64,000 nt of DNA from UBA1724 sp051884615. GTDB lineage: Bacteria > Verrucomicrobiota > Lentisphaeria > Oligosphaerales > Oligosphaeraceae. This document shows positions 8,545-15,469 of the stretch, piece after piece. Within the stretch, counting starts at the first letter, position 1. Each line of letters starts with the position of its first letter. The notes beneath the pieces were generated by a model. That model made no database searches, was not told where the DNA came from, and saw nothing but the letters and a program-made list of their open reading frames with translations. The DNA is taken from positions 124,001-188,000 of the forward strand of contig JBJEVT010000016.1 of NCBI GenBank assembly GCA_051884615.1, given 5' to 3'. Both the position numbers and the translations under genes were made by a program.

Positions 8545-11364
8545 TCAGCCGTTTTTGGTGAAGTGGCACTGGGGATAGCCGCTGCATCCCAGGAAGGAGC
8601 GTCCCCGGAAATGGATTCGTTTCAGGGGTTTGCCGCAGAGGGGGCAGTTTTCCACGGGTTCGGGGGCGGCGTCGGCGCCCCCTGGGGCGGGGGCGGCGCC
8701 CTGGAGCTTCTCCAGGCTTCCCGGGGGCAGCTGAGCCTGATAGCGGGCGAGGGTCTTGGTCCAGGCCGCCAGCTGGCGTTCCGTGAGGCTGCCCCGTTTC
8801 CTCCACTGCTCCTTCAGGGAGTCCACGAACTTCTTGTCGTCGTAGGAGACCTTTCCCCGTTTCACCGGCGGATTCCACTGCCGGACGGCCTCGGTGAGGG
8901 TCAGGAGCTGCTGCACTTGCTCCGCGATTTGCGGCGTCTCCCCGGGGGCGGGGGCCGCCGTCTCTCCGTCGGGAGCGGACTGGGCGGCGGGGGAGGCCTT
9001 CTCCGGGGCGGCGGTCCAGCCCAGCTGCTCCGCCAGGGCGGGGAAACCGGGAATCTTGGGGGCGTACTTCAGGGCCAGCTTCCGGAGGGCCTCCCGCTGG
9101 GGGCCGGAGAGGCCGCCGGAGACCGTGGCCTGCTGGGCGAGGGAGTGGAAGAAGCGTCCGTCGTTGTATTCGTGGCGGCGCCGGGTCACGGGGGCCTCGA
9201 ACTCCAGCGTCTCCATGGCCTTCAGCAGAGCCGTCAGGGCCGGCTCCACCGCCAGCTTCTCGGGGGCGTTCTGGCGGCGTTCCGCCTTGAGCGCCAAATC
9301 CCGCCGATAGGCCTCCAGGGACTCTCCCAGCCCCAGGGAGCCCGCCAGGGACTTCAGCTCCGGGTGGCGCTCCGCATACCGGGCCACCATGGCCAGCATG
9401 GCGCTGGCCTGGCGCTCCGTGAACTTCTCGGGAGACTTGGCCAGGATGTTGCGGAGGCTCTTGGTGAACTTCGCGTCATCGTAGGTGCGCCGGGGCCCGG
9501 TCACCGGGGGATCGAAGGGGAAATCCTCCGGGAAAGCCTCCAGCAGGGCCTTCCACTGCTGCCGGGAGAGGCCGAGATTCTGGGGGAGCGCCCCGCCCAA
9601 GGCCAGCCAGCCCTGGAACTTCTCGTAGAACTCCCGGATCATGGACACCCACTCCATCTTCCCCTCCTCCACCTGGTCCAGCTCCTTCTCCATGCGGGCG
9701 GTGAAATCCACGTCGAACAACTCGGGGAAGCGTTCCACCAGATAGTCGTTCACCCGGAAGCCCCGTTCCGTGGGCACCAGCGCGGAGCTCTGCTGCTTCT
9801 CCACATAGTGGCGGTCCAGAATCGTCTGCACCGTGGAGGCGAAGGTGGAGGGGCGTCCCACCCCGTTGGCCTCCAGCGCCTTCACCAGGGCGCCCTCGGA
9901 GAAGCGTTTGGGGGGCTGGGTGAAGCACTGCTCCTTCTTCAGCTCCTGCAGGCGGCAGGAATCCCCCTGGGTCAGGGCCGGCAGGGAGCCCATGAGATTG
10001 TCCATCTCGTCCTCCTGGCCCAGGTCCTTCATGTTGTAGACCTTCTGGTATCCGGGGAAGAGGGTCTCCCGGGCGGCGGCGCGGAAGACGCACTCCACGC
10101 CCCTTCCCGCCCCGGCGCAAGGCAGGGACAGAGTCTCCAGGGCCCCACCCCGGGAGAGGATCTCGATGGCGTGGTCCACCTGCTGGGCCGAGGCCATCTG
10201 GCTGGCCACGAAGCGGTTCCAGATGAGGCGGTAGAGTTTGCGCTGGCGGTCGTCCAGATAGGGGGCCACCTCCTCGGGGGTGCGCTCCACGTTGGTGGGG
10301 CGAATGGCCTCATGGGCCTCCTGGGCGTTCTTGCCGGAGGCGAAGCGGTTGGGGGTGGCGGGGGCGTATTCCGCCCCGTAGGTGCGCCGGATGAAGCCCA
10401 GGGCGGCCTGCTGCGCCTCCGACGCCACATGGACGGAGTCGGTTCGCATATAGGTGATCAGACCGGAGGTGGTCCCCCCCAGGTCCACGCCTTCGTAGAG
10501 CTGCTGGGCGACGGACATGGTGGTGGAGGAGCCGAAGCGGAGGGCGCTTCCGGCGGCCTGCTGGAGGGTGCTGGTGGTGAAGGGGGGGGCGGGGCGCTGG
10601 GTGCGGCGTTTGCTGGTGATGGAGCTGACCTGGTGGCTCACGGTCCCGTCCTCCAGGGCCTGTCCCAGCGCCTGGGCGCTCGTTCCGTCGGGCACGTTGG
10701 CCTTCTTGCCATTGAGTTTGGAGAGGGTGGTCTTCAGGCGCACCTGGGGAGCGGAGGCGGGGGAGAAGACGGCCTCCAGATTCCAGTATTCCACGGGCTG
10801 GAACGCCTGGATTTCCCGTTCCCGGTCCACGATCAGACGGAGAGCGACGGACTGGACGCGTCCCGCACTGGTCTCCTTCTCCACATCCTTCCAGAGCATG
10901 GGGCTCACCTGGTATCCCACCAGGCGGTCCAGGACCCGCCGCGCCTGCTGGGCGTCCACCAGGGGTTGTTTCACCTGTCCGGGGGAGCGGAAGGCGGCCT
11001 CGATGGCGGAGCGGGTGATTTCGTGGTAGGCGATGCGGTAGAAGTCGGCCTTGGAGACATCCTGGAGGATGCTCTGGAGGTGCCAGGCGATGGCCTCGCC
11101 CTCCCGGTCGGGGTCGGTGGCCAGGAAGATCTGGTCCGCCTTGCGGGCGGCCTCCTTCAGCTTCGGCACCACCTTCATGCCCTTGGGGGTCAGGGCGTAG
11201 GTGGGACGGAAGTCATGGGCCACATCCACCGCCAGCTGCTTGGGATGCAGGTCCCGGACATGGCCCATGGAGGCCAGCACCGTCGTCCCCTTTCCCAGAA
11301 GCTTTCCGATGGTCTTGGCCTTTGCGGGGGACTCCACAATCATCAATGTGTTCTTGGTCGTCAT
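8545..11364 (-). CDS. topA: DNA topoisomerase I with repeat-containing C-terminal extension
   Basis: Type IA topoisomerase of about 939 residues that relaxes negative supercoils. The TOPRIM domain is at the N-terminus (IVESPAKAKTI near residue 8, DPDREGEAIAWH near 85), and the catalytic tyrosine is in YMRTDS (about residue 305). After the core (to about 590) the usual row of zinc ribbons is replaced by three units spaced about 105-108 residues apart. Each is marked by Y-(D/N)-D-x-(K/R)-F (near residues 628, 733 and 841) and then a T/S-x-x-Q helix. A single four-cysteine zinc finger (CPLCG...CSGYPQC) closes the protein. The ATG at 11364 is used; a GTG six bases upstream is also possible. Transcribed separately from dprA. 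Confidence 0.95.
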   Translation of the reverse strand: MTTKNTLMIVESPAKAKTIGKLLGKGTTVLASMGHVRDLHPKQLAVDVAHDFRPTYALTPKGMKVVPKLKEAARKADQIFLATDPDREGEAIAWHLQSILQDVSKADFYRIAYHEITRSAIEAAFRSPGQVKQPLVDAQQARRVLDRLVGYQVSPMLWKDVEKETSAGRVQSVALRLIVDREREIQAFQPVEYWNLEAVFSPASAPQVRLKTTLSKLNGKKANVPDGTSAQALGQALEDGTVSHQVSSITSKRRTQRPAPPFTTSTLQQAAGSALRFGSSTTMSVAQQLYEGVDLGGTTSGLITYMRTDSVHVASEAQQAALGFIRRTYGAEYAPATPNRFASGKNAQEAHEAIRPTNVERTPEEVAPYLDDRQRKLYRLIWNRFVASQMASAQQVDHAIEILSRGGALETLSLPCAGAGRGVECVFRAAARETLFPGYQKVYNMKDLGQEDEMDNLMGSLPALTQGDSCRLQELKKEQCFTQPPKRFSEGALVKALEANGVGRPSTFASTVQTILDRHYVEKQQSSALVPTERGFRVNDYLVERFPELFDVDFTARMEKELDQVEEGKMEWVSMIREFYEKFQGWLALGGALPQNLGLSRQQWKALLEAFPEDFPFDPPVTGPRRTYDDAKFTKSLRNILAKSPEKFTERQASAMLAMVARYAERHPELKSLAGSLGLGESLEAYRRDLALKAERRQNAPEKLAVEPALTALLKAMETLEFEAPVTRRRHEYNDGRFFHSLAQQATVSGGLSGPQREALRKLALKYAPKIPGFPALAEQLGWTAAPEKASPAAQSAPDGETAAPAPGETPQIAEQVQQLLTLTEAVRQWNPPVKRGKVSYDDKKFVDSLKEQWRKRGSLTERQLAAWTKTLARYQAQLPPGSLEKLQGAAPAPGGADAAPEPVENCPLCGKPLKRIHFRGRSFLGCSGYPQCHFTKNG

Positions 11365-11490
11365 GGGCACGGAAATTCCTCGAAAATAGTCCTTGTTCTT
11401 GTTTTCAGTCTTCCATTTCGCGCAGGGGTCCGGCGGGAGAAAGTGGAAAGGCGCATCCCCCGGGCTCCCGCCGGCGTGCGTCTCGCGTAA

Positions 11491-11496
11491 AATATA
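11491..11496 (-). promoter_or_regulatory. putative -10 box for topA
   Basis: TATATT on the minus strand directly after a G-tract (CGGGGG). It lies about 127 bases upstream of the topA ATG within the 172-base gap between dprA and topA. No -35 element was recognised. Confidence 0.35.
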
Positions 11497-11536
11497 CCCC
11501 CGGCGCGGCAGGCCGGGAATCCCATGGGGGGGGGCG

Positions 11537-12691
11537 TCAGGGCCGGGGCACGCCCCGGCGCCCGGGCACCCGGCGAATCCGCTTCCCCGGCAGCTGGCGC
11601 ACCATCTTCCGGATCTCCAGATTCAGCAGGGCGCCCAGGACGGCGGTGATCCCCTCCCCGCACTCCTCCAGCAGGGCGTCCAGGGGGCGTTCCTCCTCCC
11701 CCAGGGAGAGCCAGAGGCGGTATTCCAGGGGCGGCAGGGGCACCTCCTCCGCCTGCTCCTCCTCCCGGCGCTGGCGTTCCTCCCGCTGGAAGGTCTTGTC
11801 CCGCAATCCGGGCAGCAGGGAGAACTCCTCCTGGACGTCGGAGAAATCCTCCACCAGTCGGGCGCCGTCCTTCAGCAGGGCGTGGCATCCCCGGGCGGCG
11901 GGGGTGTCGGCCATGCCGGGGACGGCGAAGACCACCTTTCCCTGCTCCGTGGCCTGGGCGGCGGTGATGAGGCTGCCGGATTGGAGAGAAGCCTCCACCA
12001 CCAGGGTGCCCCGGGAGAGGCCGGAGATGATGCGGTTCCGCATGGGGAAATGGCATCGGTCCGGCCGGCTTCCCAGGGGGAATTCGGAGAGCAGGGCGCC
12101 GCCCGAGCCGGCGATTCTCCGGGCCAGCTCCAGGTTTTCCGCCGGATAGACGGAATCCAGTCCGTTTCCCAGGACGGCGATGGTGCGGCCTTTGGCCTCC
12201 AGGGTGGCCTGGTGGCAGATGGTGTCCACGCCCCGGGCCAGTCCGGAGACCACGATCCAGCCTGCCCGGGCGGCCTGGGCGGCCAGGCGGCGGGCCATGC
12301 GGATGCCGTAGGGGGTGACCATCCTGGTGCCCACCATGGCCAGGGCGTTGGCGCATCCCTGCAGCGCCAGGATGTCTCCCCGGAGATAGAGGCAGACGGG
12401 GGGCGCGGGGATTTCCCGCAGCTGGGCGGGGTAGGAGGGGTCTTCCCAGACCACCAGGGCGACCCCGGCCTGGCGGGCCCGGCGCAGCTCCCCCTCCAGA
12501 TCGCAGTGGTCCTCCCAGCGATGGAGCATCCGGGCGCAGGCTTCGCCCAGGCGGGGCACCCGGCGCAGCCGGTCCAGGGGGGCGCCCAGGGACTCCTGGG
12601 GTTCCGGGAAGAACTGGAGAAGCAGGCGCATGCGTCCCGGGCCAATTTCCGGCAGCAAATTCCAGGCGATGAATGCCTCCCGTCTTGTCAT
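11537..12691 (-). CDS. dprA: DNA-processing protein DprA/Smf
   Basis: The 384-residue product has the Rossmann-like DprA domain with MVGTR near residue 118, SGLARGVDT near 148, and the FPMRNRIISGLS motif near 217, the family's single-strand DNA-binding signatures. A C-terminal winged-helix (DML1-like) segment covers roughly residues 315-375. DprA protects incoming single-stranded DNA and loads RecA during natural transformation. The presence of a prepilin-like gene and a prepilin peptidase elsewhere in the window is compatible with DNA uptake, but no comEA/comEC was seen here. ATG start at 12691, with an extended -10 candidate about 85 bases upstream. Confidence 0.94.
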   Translation of the reverse strand: MTRREAFIAWNLLPEIGPGRMRLLLQFFPEPQESLGAPLDRLRRVPRLGEACARMLHRWEDHCDLEGELRRARQAGVALVVWEDPSYPAQLREIPAPPVCLYLRGDILALQGCANALAMVGTRMVTPYGIRMARRLAAQAARAGWIVVSGLARGVDTICHQATLEAKGRTIAVLGNGLDSVYPAENLELARRIAGSGGALLSEFPLGSRPDRCHFPMRNRIISGLSRGTLVVEASLQSGSLITAAQATEQGKVVFAVPGMADTPAARGCHALLKDGARLVEDFSDVQEEFSLLPGLRDKTFQREERQRREEEQAEEVPLPPLEYRLWLSLGEEERPLDALLEECGEGITAVLGALLNLEIRKMVRQLPGKRIRRVPGRRGVPRP

Positions 12692-12775
12692 GCTTTCCTG
12701 TCGTCCCTCTCCTTACGGGGTTCCCGCCTCCCGTCCCGGGGGAAAACCGTCCCGTCGGGGCGGGGAGACGGGGGA

Positions 12776-12784
12776 AAGATAACA
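12776..12784 (-). promoter_or_regulatory. putative extended -10 promoter for dprA
   Basis: Minus strand TG-T-TATCTT, with the hexamer at 12781-12776 and TG at 12784-12783. It is 85 bases upstream of the dprA ATG and has the same TGTTAT core as the promoter candidate at 8453-8461. No -35 element was seen. Confidence 0.4.
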
Positions 12785-12915
12785 CGCTCCCCCTCCCCCT
12801 CTCCCCCATGGGCGCCCTTCTCCCTCCTTTTCCCATGGACGCCTTGCCACGGGCCGTTTTTCCCGATGGCTCCGCGTGAGACGGCAAAAGTCCTTGCGGT
12901 TCCTACGATTTCCTC

Positions 12916-12943
12916 TTGAAAAATGTCGCCCCCAAGTTATAGT
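12916..12943 (+). promoter_or_regulatory. sigma70-type promoter for the permease operon
   Basis: TTGAAA (12916-12921), a 16-base spacer, then TATAGT (12938-12943). This is the best -35/-10 pair in the window. It would give a leader of about 130 bases before the permease ATG at 13084. Confidence 0.55.
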
Positions 12944-13083
12944 TTTCTCCTCGCCTTCACCCCCTATTTCCCCTAGAAAAGCGCGCCGTCCTTCCGTCTT
13001 CCGCCGCCGGCGGGGACCTCGAGGGAGGGCGTTCTCCTTGTGTACCCCCCACCCCAAATCCCCCCGTCCTTCACGACCCCACC

Positions 13084-14217
13084 ATGGAAAACGCCATTGC
13101 CTTTATCGTGGCCATCGTGGCTGTCATCATCAACGGAGTGCCACAGCTCCTGTATGCCCAGTCCCGCGGCTTCGCCCTCAAGCCCTCCGGCTTCGCCTAT
13201 CTGGTCGGCGCCATCGGCAACCTGCTCACCGGTTCCGTGACCCCCATCTCCGGCCAGGCGGAGACCATCACCGTGGCCAGCGTCCGGAAGAATCTCCGGA
13301 ACAACGTCAGCTCCATCCTCCTGGCCACCTGCATCATGGTGGTGCTGGGCCTGCTGGGCTACATCACCAAGATCTCCGCCTTCGCCGGCGAGAGCGTGGT
13401 CTTCGGCATGATGGCGGGCGTGGGCCTGATTCTGGCCGGCGTCGCCTGGGACATGTTCGAGAAGGAGCGCCGGGTGACCCTCGTCTCCCTCTTCGTCGCC
13501 CTCGTCACCTTCTTCCTCCTCCACAAAAACGGCAACAGGCTGGTGTGGACCATCTTCATCTCCGTGGTGATCTCCACCCTGGATTTCCTGTTCATCCAGC
13601 GCCGCCGGGTGGACGTGAAGGCCATGATGGAGGAAGGCCGCGACCAGATTCCCGAGAGCCAGGAATGGCGCTTCTGGAAGAAGTCCTACTGGAGCGACTT
13701 CAAGCTGGTGAAACCCACCTTTAACTTCACGGTGCTCCTGGGCGGCCTGAGCCTGGTGATGCTCAACATCGGCGCCAACATCTCCTTCGGCGGCATCACC
13801 GCCAACATCGCCGGCACCACCCAGAACGTCGACCACCTCTCCATCATCAACTCCCTGGCGGACATCCCCAGCTCCCTCTTCGGCGGCCCGCCCATCGAGG
13901 CCATCATCTCCGGCACCGCCGCCGCCCCCGCCCCCGTGGCCTGCGGCATCGTCTTCATGGCCGTCACGGGCATCCTGCTGCTCCTGGGCGTCATCAGCCG
14001 TCTGGGCAAGTATCTGCCCGCCCAGAGCATCGCCGGATTCCTCTTCGTCATCGGCATCTTCATGACCTTCATGCCCTACGTCGACAAAGTGGCGGGCAAA
14101 CAAGATGGCGCGGCGGGCTATGTGGCCCTGGGCGTCACCGCCTGGTCCAAGAATCCCTTCCTGGGCATGGTGGCCGGCGTGGTGGCGAAGTATCTGAGCT
14201 GCTACGTGGGTCTGTAA
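13084..14217 (+). CDS. NCS2-type nucleobase (xanthine/uracil/purine) permease
   Basis: The 377-residue product is a polytopic membrane protein with at least ten hydrophobic segments. Its second half contains the sequences LFGGPPIEAIISGTAAAP and FFVIG-like helices typical of the NCS2/nucleobase cation symporter family. A charged cytosolic segment lies at about residues 175-210. It likely imports a purine or related base across the inner membrane. The next gene, 25 bases downstream, encodes a PRPP-dependent phosphoribosyltransferase, so base uptake followed by nucleotide formation (salvage) is a reasonable reading. It is slightly shorter than many NCS2 members (about 430), with the difference probably in the N-terminal helices. 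The exact substrate cannot be told. Confidence 0.85.
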   Translation: MENAIAFIVAIVAVIINGVPQLLYAQSRGFALKPSGFAYLVGAIGNLLTGSVTPISGQAETITVASVRKNLRNNVSSILLATCIMVVLGLLGYITKISAFAGESVVFGMMAGVGLILAGVAWDMFEKERRVTLVSLFVALVTFFLLHKNGNRLVWTIFISVVISTLDFLFIQRRRVDVKAMMEEGRDQIPESQEWRFWKKSYWSDFKLVKPTFNFTVLLGGLSLVMLNIGANISFGGITANIAGTTQNVDHLSIINSLADIPSSLFGGPPIEAIISGTAAAPAPVACGIVFMAVTGILLLLGVISRLGKYLPAQSIAGFLFVIGIFMTFMPYVDKVAGKQDGAAGYVALGVTAWSKNPFLGMVAGVVAKYLSCYVGL

Positions 14218-14242
14218 CTCCCCATCCCCTACCGCGACGCCC

Positions 14243-14824
14243 ATGGAAAGCTGGAAGCCCACCATACAAGTCCATCTGGGACCCGACTGCAACCCCGAGA
14301 TCTCCCTGGTGAATCTGGAAGGAGGATTTCGCATCTACTCCTTCGACATGACCGGGGAGACCCGGTGGAACTACGCCGCCGCCCAGAGCCTGGCCGAGAA
14401 GTTGAAGGACTACTCCTTCGACGCCATCGCCACGGTGCAGACCAAATCCTGCGGGCTGGCCCAGGCCCTCACCGAGCGCCTGGGTCTGGAGCGCTTCCTG
14501 GAGATCCGGAAGAGCAGAAAAGGCTTCATGATCGACCCCGTGGGCGTCACGGTGGATTCCATCACCACCACCCATCAGCAGGAACTCTGGATTGGCAGGG
14601 AGAAATACCAGGCCTTCACGGGAAAGCGGCTGTGCTTCCTGGACGACGTGGTCTCCACCGGGGGCACCATCCAGGCCGTCCTCGCCCTGGCCCGGAAGCT
14701 CCAGCTGGAAATCTCCGTCGTGGCCTGCGTCCTCACCGAGGGAACCCCTCGCCGGGAATATCAGGGAATCCCCATCGTCTCCCTGGACCATATCCCTCTG
14801 CCCGGCACCTCTCTCCATCCCTGA
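14243..14824 (+). CDS. purine-type phosphoribosyltransferase
   Basis: A 193-residue type I PRTase. The PRPP-binding motif CFLDDVVSTGGT is at residues 131-142, preceded by the usual hydrophobic strands. The flexible-loop region around 110-120 (TTTHQQELWI) fits adenine or xanthine phosphoribosyltransferase relatives. It would transfer phosphoribose from PRPP to a nucleobase, giving a nucleotide and pyrophosphate in the cytoplasm. Position directly behind the NCS2 permease supports a salvage role. The base specificity is not clear from sequence: it is more divergent than a standard Apt and could belong to an apt-like regulatory or salvage group. ATG at 14243. Confidence 0.85.
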   Translation: MESWKPTIQVHLGPDCNPEISLVNLEGGFRIYSFDMTGETRWNYAAAQSLAEKLKDYSFDAIATVQTKSCGLAQALTERLGLERFLEIRKSRKGFMIDPVGVTVDSITTTHQQELWIGREKYQAFTGKRLCFLDDVVSTGGTIQAVLALARKLQLEISVVACVLTEGTPRREYQGIPIVSLDHIPLPGTSLHP

Positions 14825-14840
14825 GGAACAAAGCCAGACA

Positions 14841-15447
14841 ATGTATACCACAAGACAATCCCTCCTCCAAGGCGTCCTGGACAAGCAGGAGGAGTCCCAG
14901 AGGGAATTCTACAAATTCTACAGGCCTCTCAAGGCCTCTCACCGCCTTTATTCTGAAGAGGAGATTCCCCCACCTTCCCTCGGATGCCGTGGACGATGTG
15001 CACCAGATGGTGATGCTGGATCTCTTCAGCAAAGGGGGCCTGGAGCACTATGACCGGGAGCGCGGCCGGTTTCGAACCTACCTGTCCAAGATCATCCACA
15101 ACAAGTGCTGCGACTTGAACGAAAAATACACGAAGGAGAAAGAAAAGCGGGAGAAGTGGAGCGTGCACCCCGCGGTAGGGCAGGCGGGGGAGGTCCAGTC
15201 CCAGCTCCAGCTTCAGGAGGAGAAGGAGTGGCAGGAGTTTCTGGAGATCAAAGCGCTGGAGCTCCTGAGGCAGGAGGTCTCGGAGCAGCAGTATATGATT
15301 TTCGAGCTGTATGTGCGCCAGAACCTTCCCGTGAAGGAAGTCAGCCAGATTCTGAAAGTCAGCGAAAACCAAGTCTATTTGGCCAAGAGTCGGCTTGGCG
15401 ACAAGTTGGCCGCCATCCTTCGTCAGCTCCGGAAAGAATCGGACTAG
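14841..15447 (+). pseudogene. sigma-70 family RNA polymerase sigma factor, frame broken by a 10-bp tandem duplication
   Basis: The ATG at 14841 opens a product starting MYTTRQSLLQGVLDKQEES and reaching FYKFYRPL, the normal sigma region 2 start. The frame is then lost at an exact tandem copy of AGGCCTCTCA (14922-14931 and 14932-14941). Removing one copy restores FYRPLTAFILKRRFPHLP, DAVDDVHQMVMLDLF, GRFRTYLSKIIHNKCCDL and a C-terminal region 4 helix-turn-helix (VKEVSQILKVSENQVYLAKS) ending at 15447, a complete sigma of about 199 residues. In PVC bacteria this sigma type is often paired with a Ser/Thr kinase, and the kinase gene starts 22 bases downstream. As sequenced the gene is interrupted. 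A shorter product could start at the GTG at 14989 but would lack most of region 2. Confidence 0.85.
14922..14941 (+). repeat. exact 10-bp tandem duplication inside the sigma gene
   Basis: Two head-to-tail copies of AGGCCTCTCA. Since 10 is not a multiple of 3, the second copy shifts the reading frame. Deleting either copy restores the conserved sigma sequence exactly. Confidence 0.95.
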
Positions 15448-15469
15448 CCACCAACCTCCACGGCCATCC

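Larger units (their letters stand above)
12692..13083. other. divergent intergenic region dprA / permease
   Basis: A 392-base stretch without a convincing gene between two divergently transcribed units. It contains a minus-strand extended -10 at 12776-12784 and a plus-strand promoter at 12916-12943. The rest is very C/G-rich, and no riboswitch fold, tRNA or repeat was recognised. Confidence 0.6.

Noticed and set aside
12944..13083. Purine riboswitch in the leader of the permease gene
   Set aside because: The leader is C/G-rich with no recognisable conserved purine-aptamer loop sequences.
14841..15000. Programmed ribosomal frameshift in the sigma gene
   Set aside because: No slippery heptamer is present at the break; an exact 10-bp duplication explains the shift fully.
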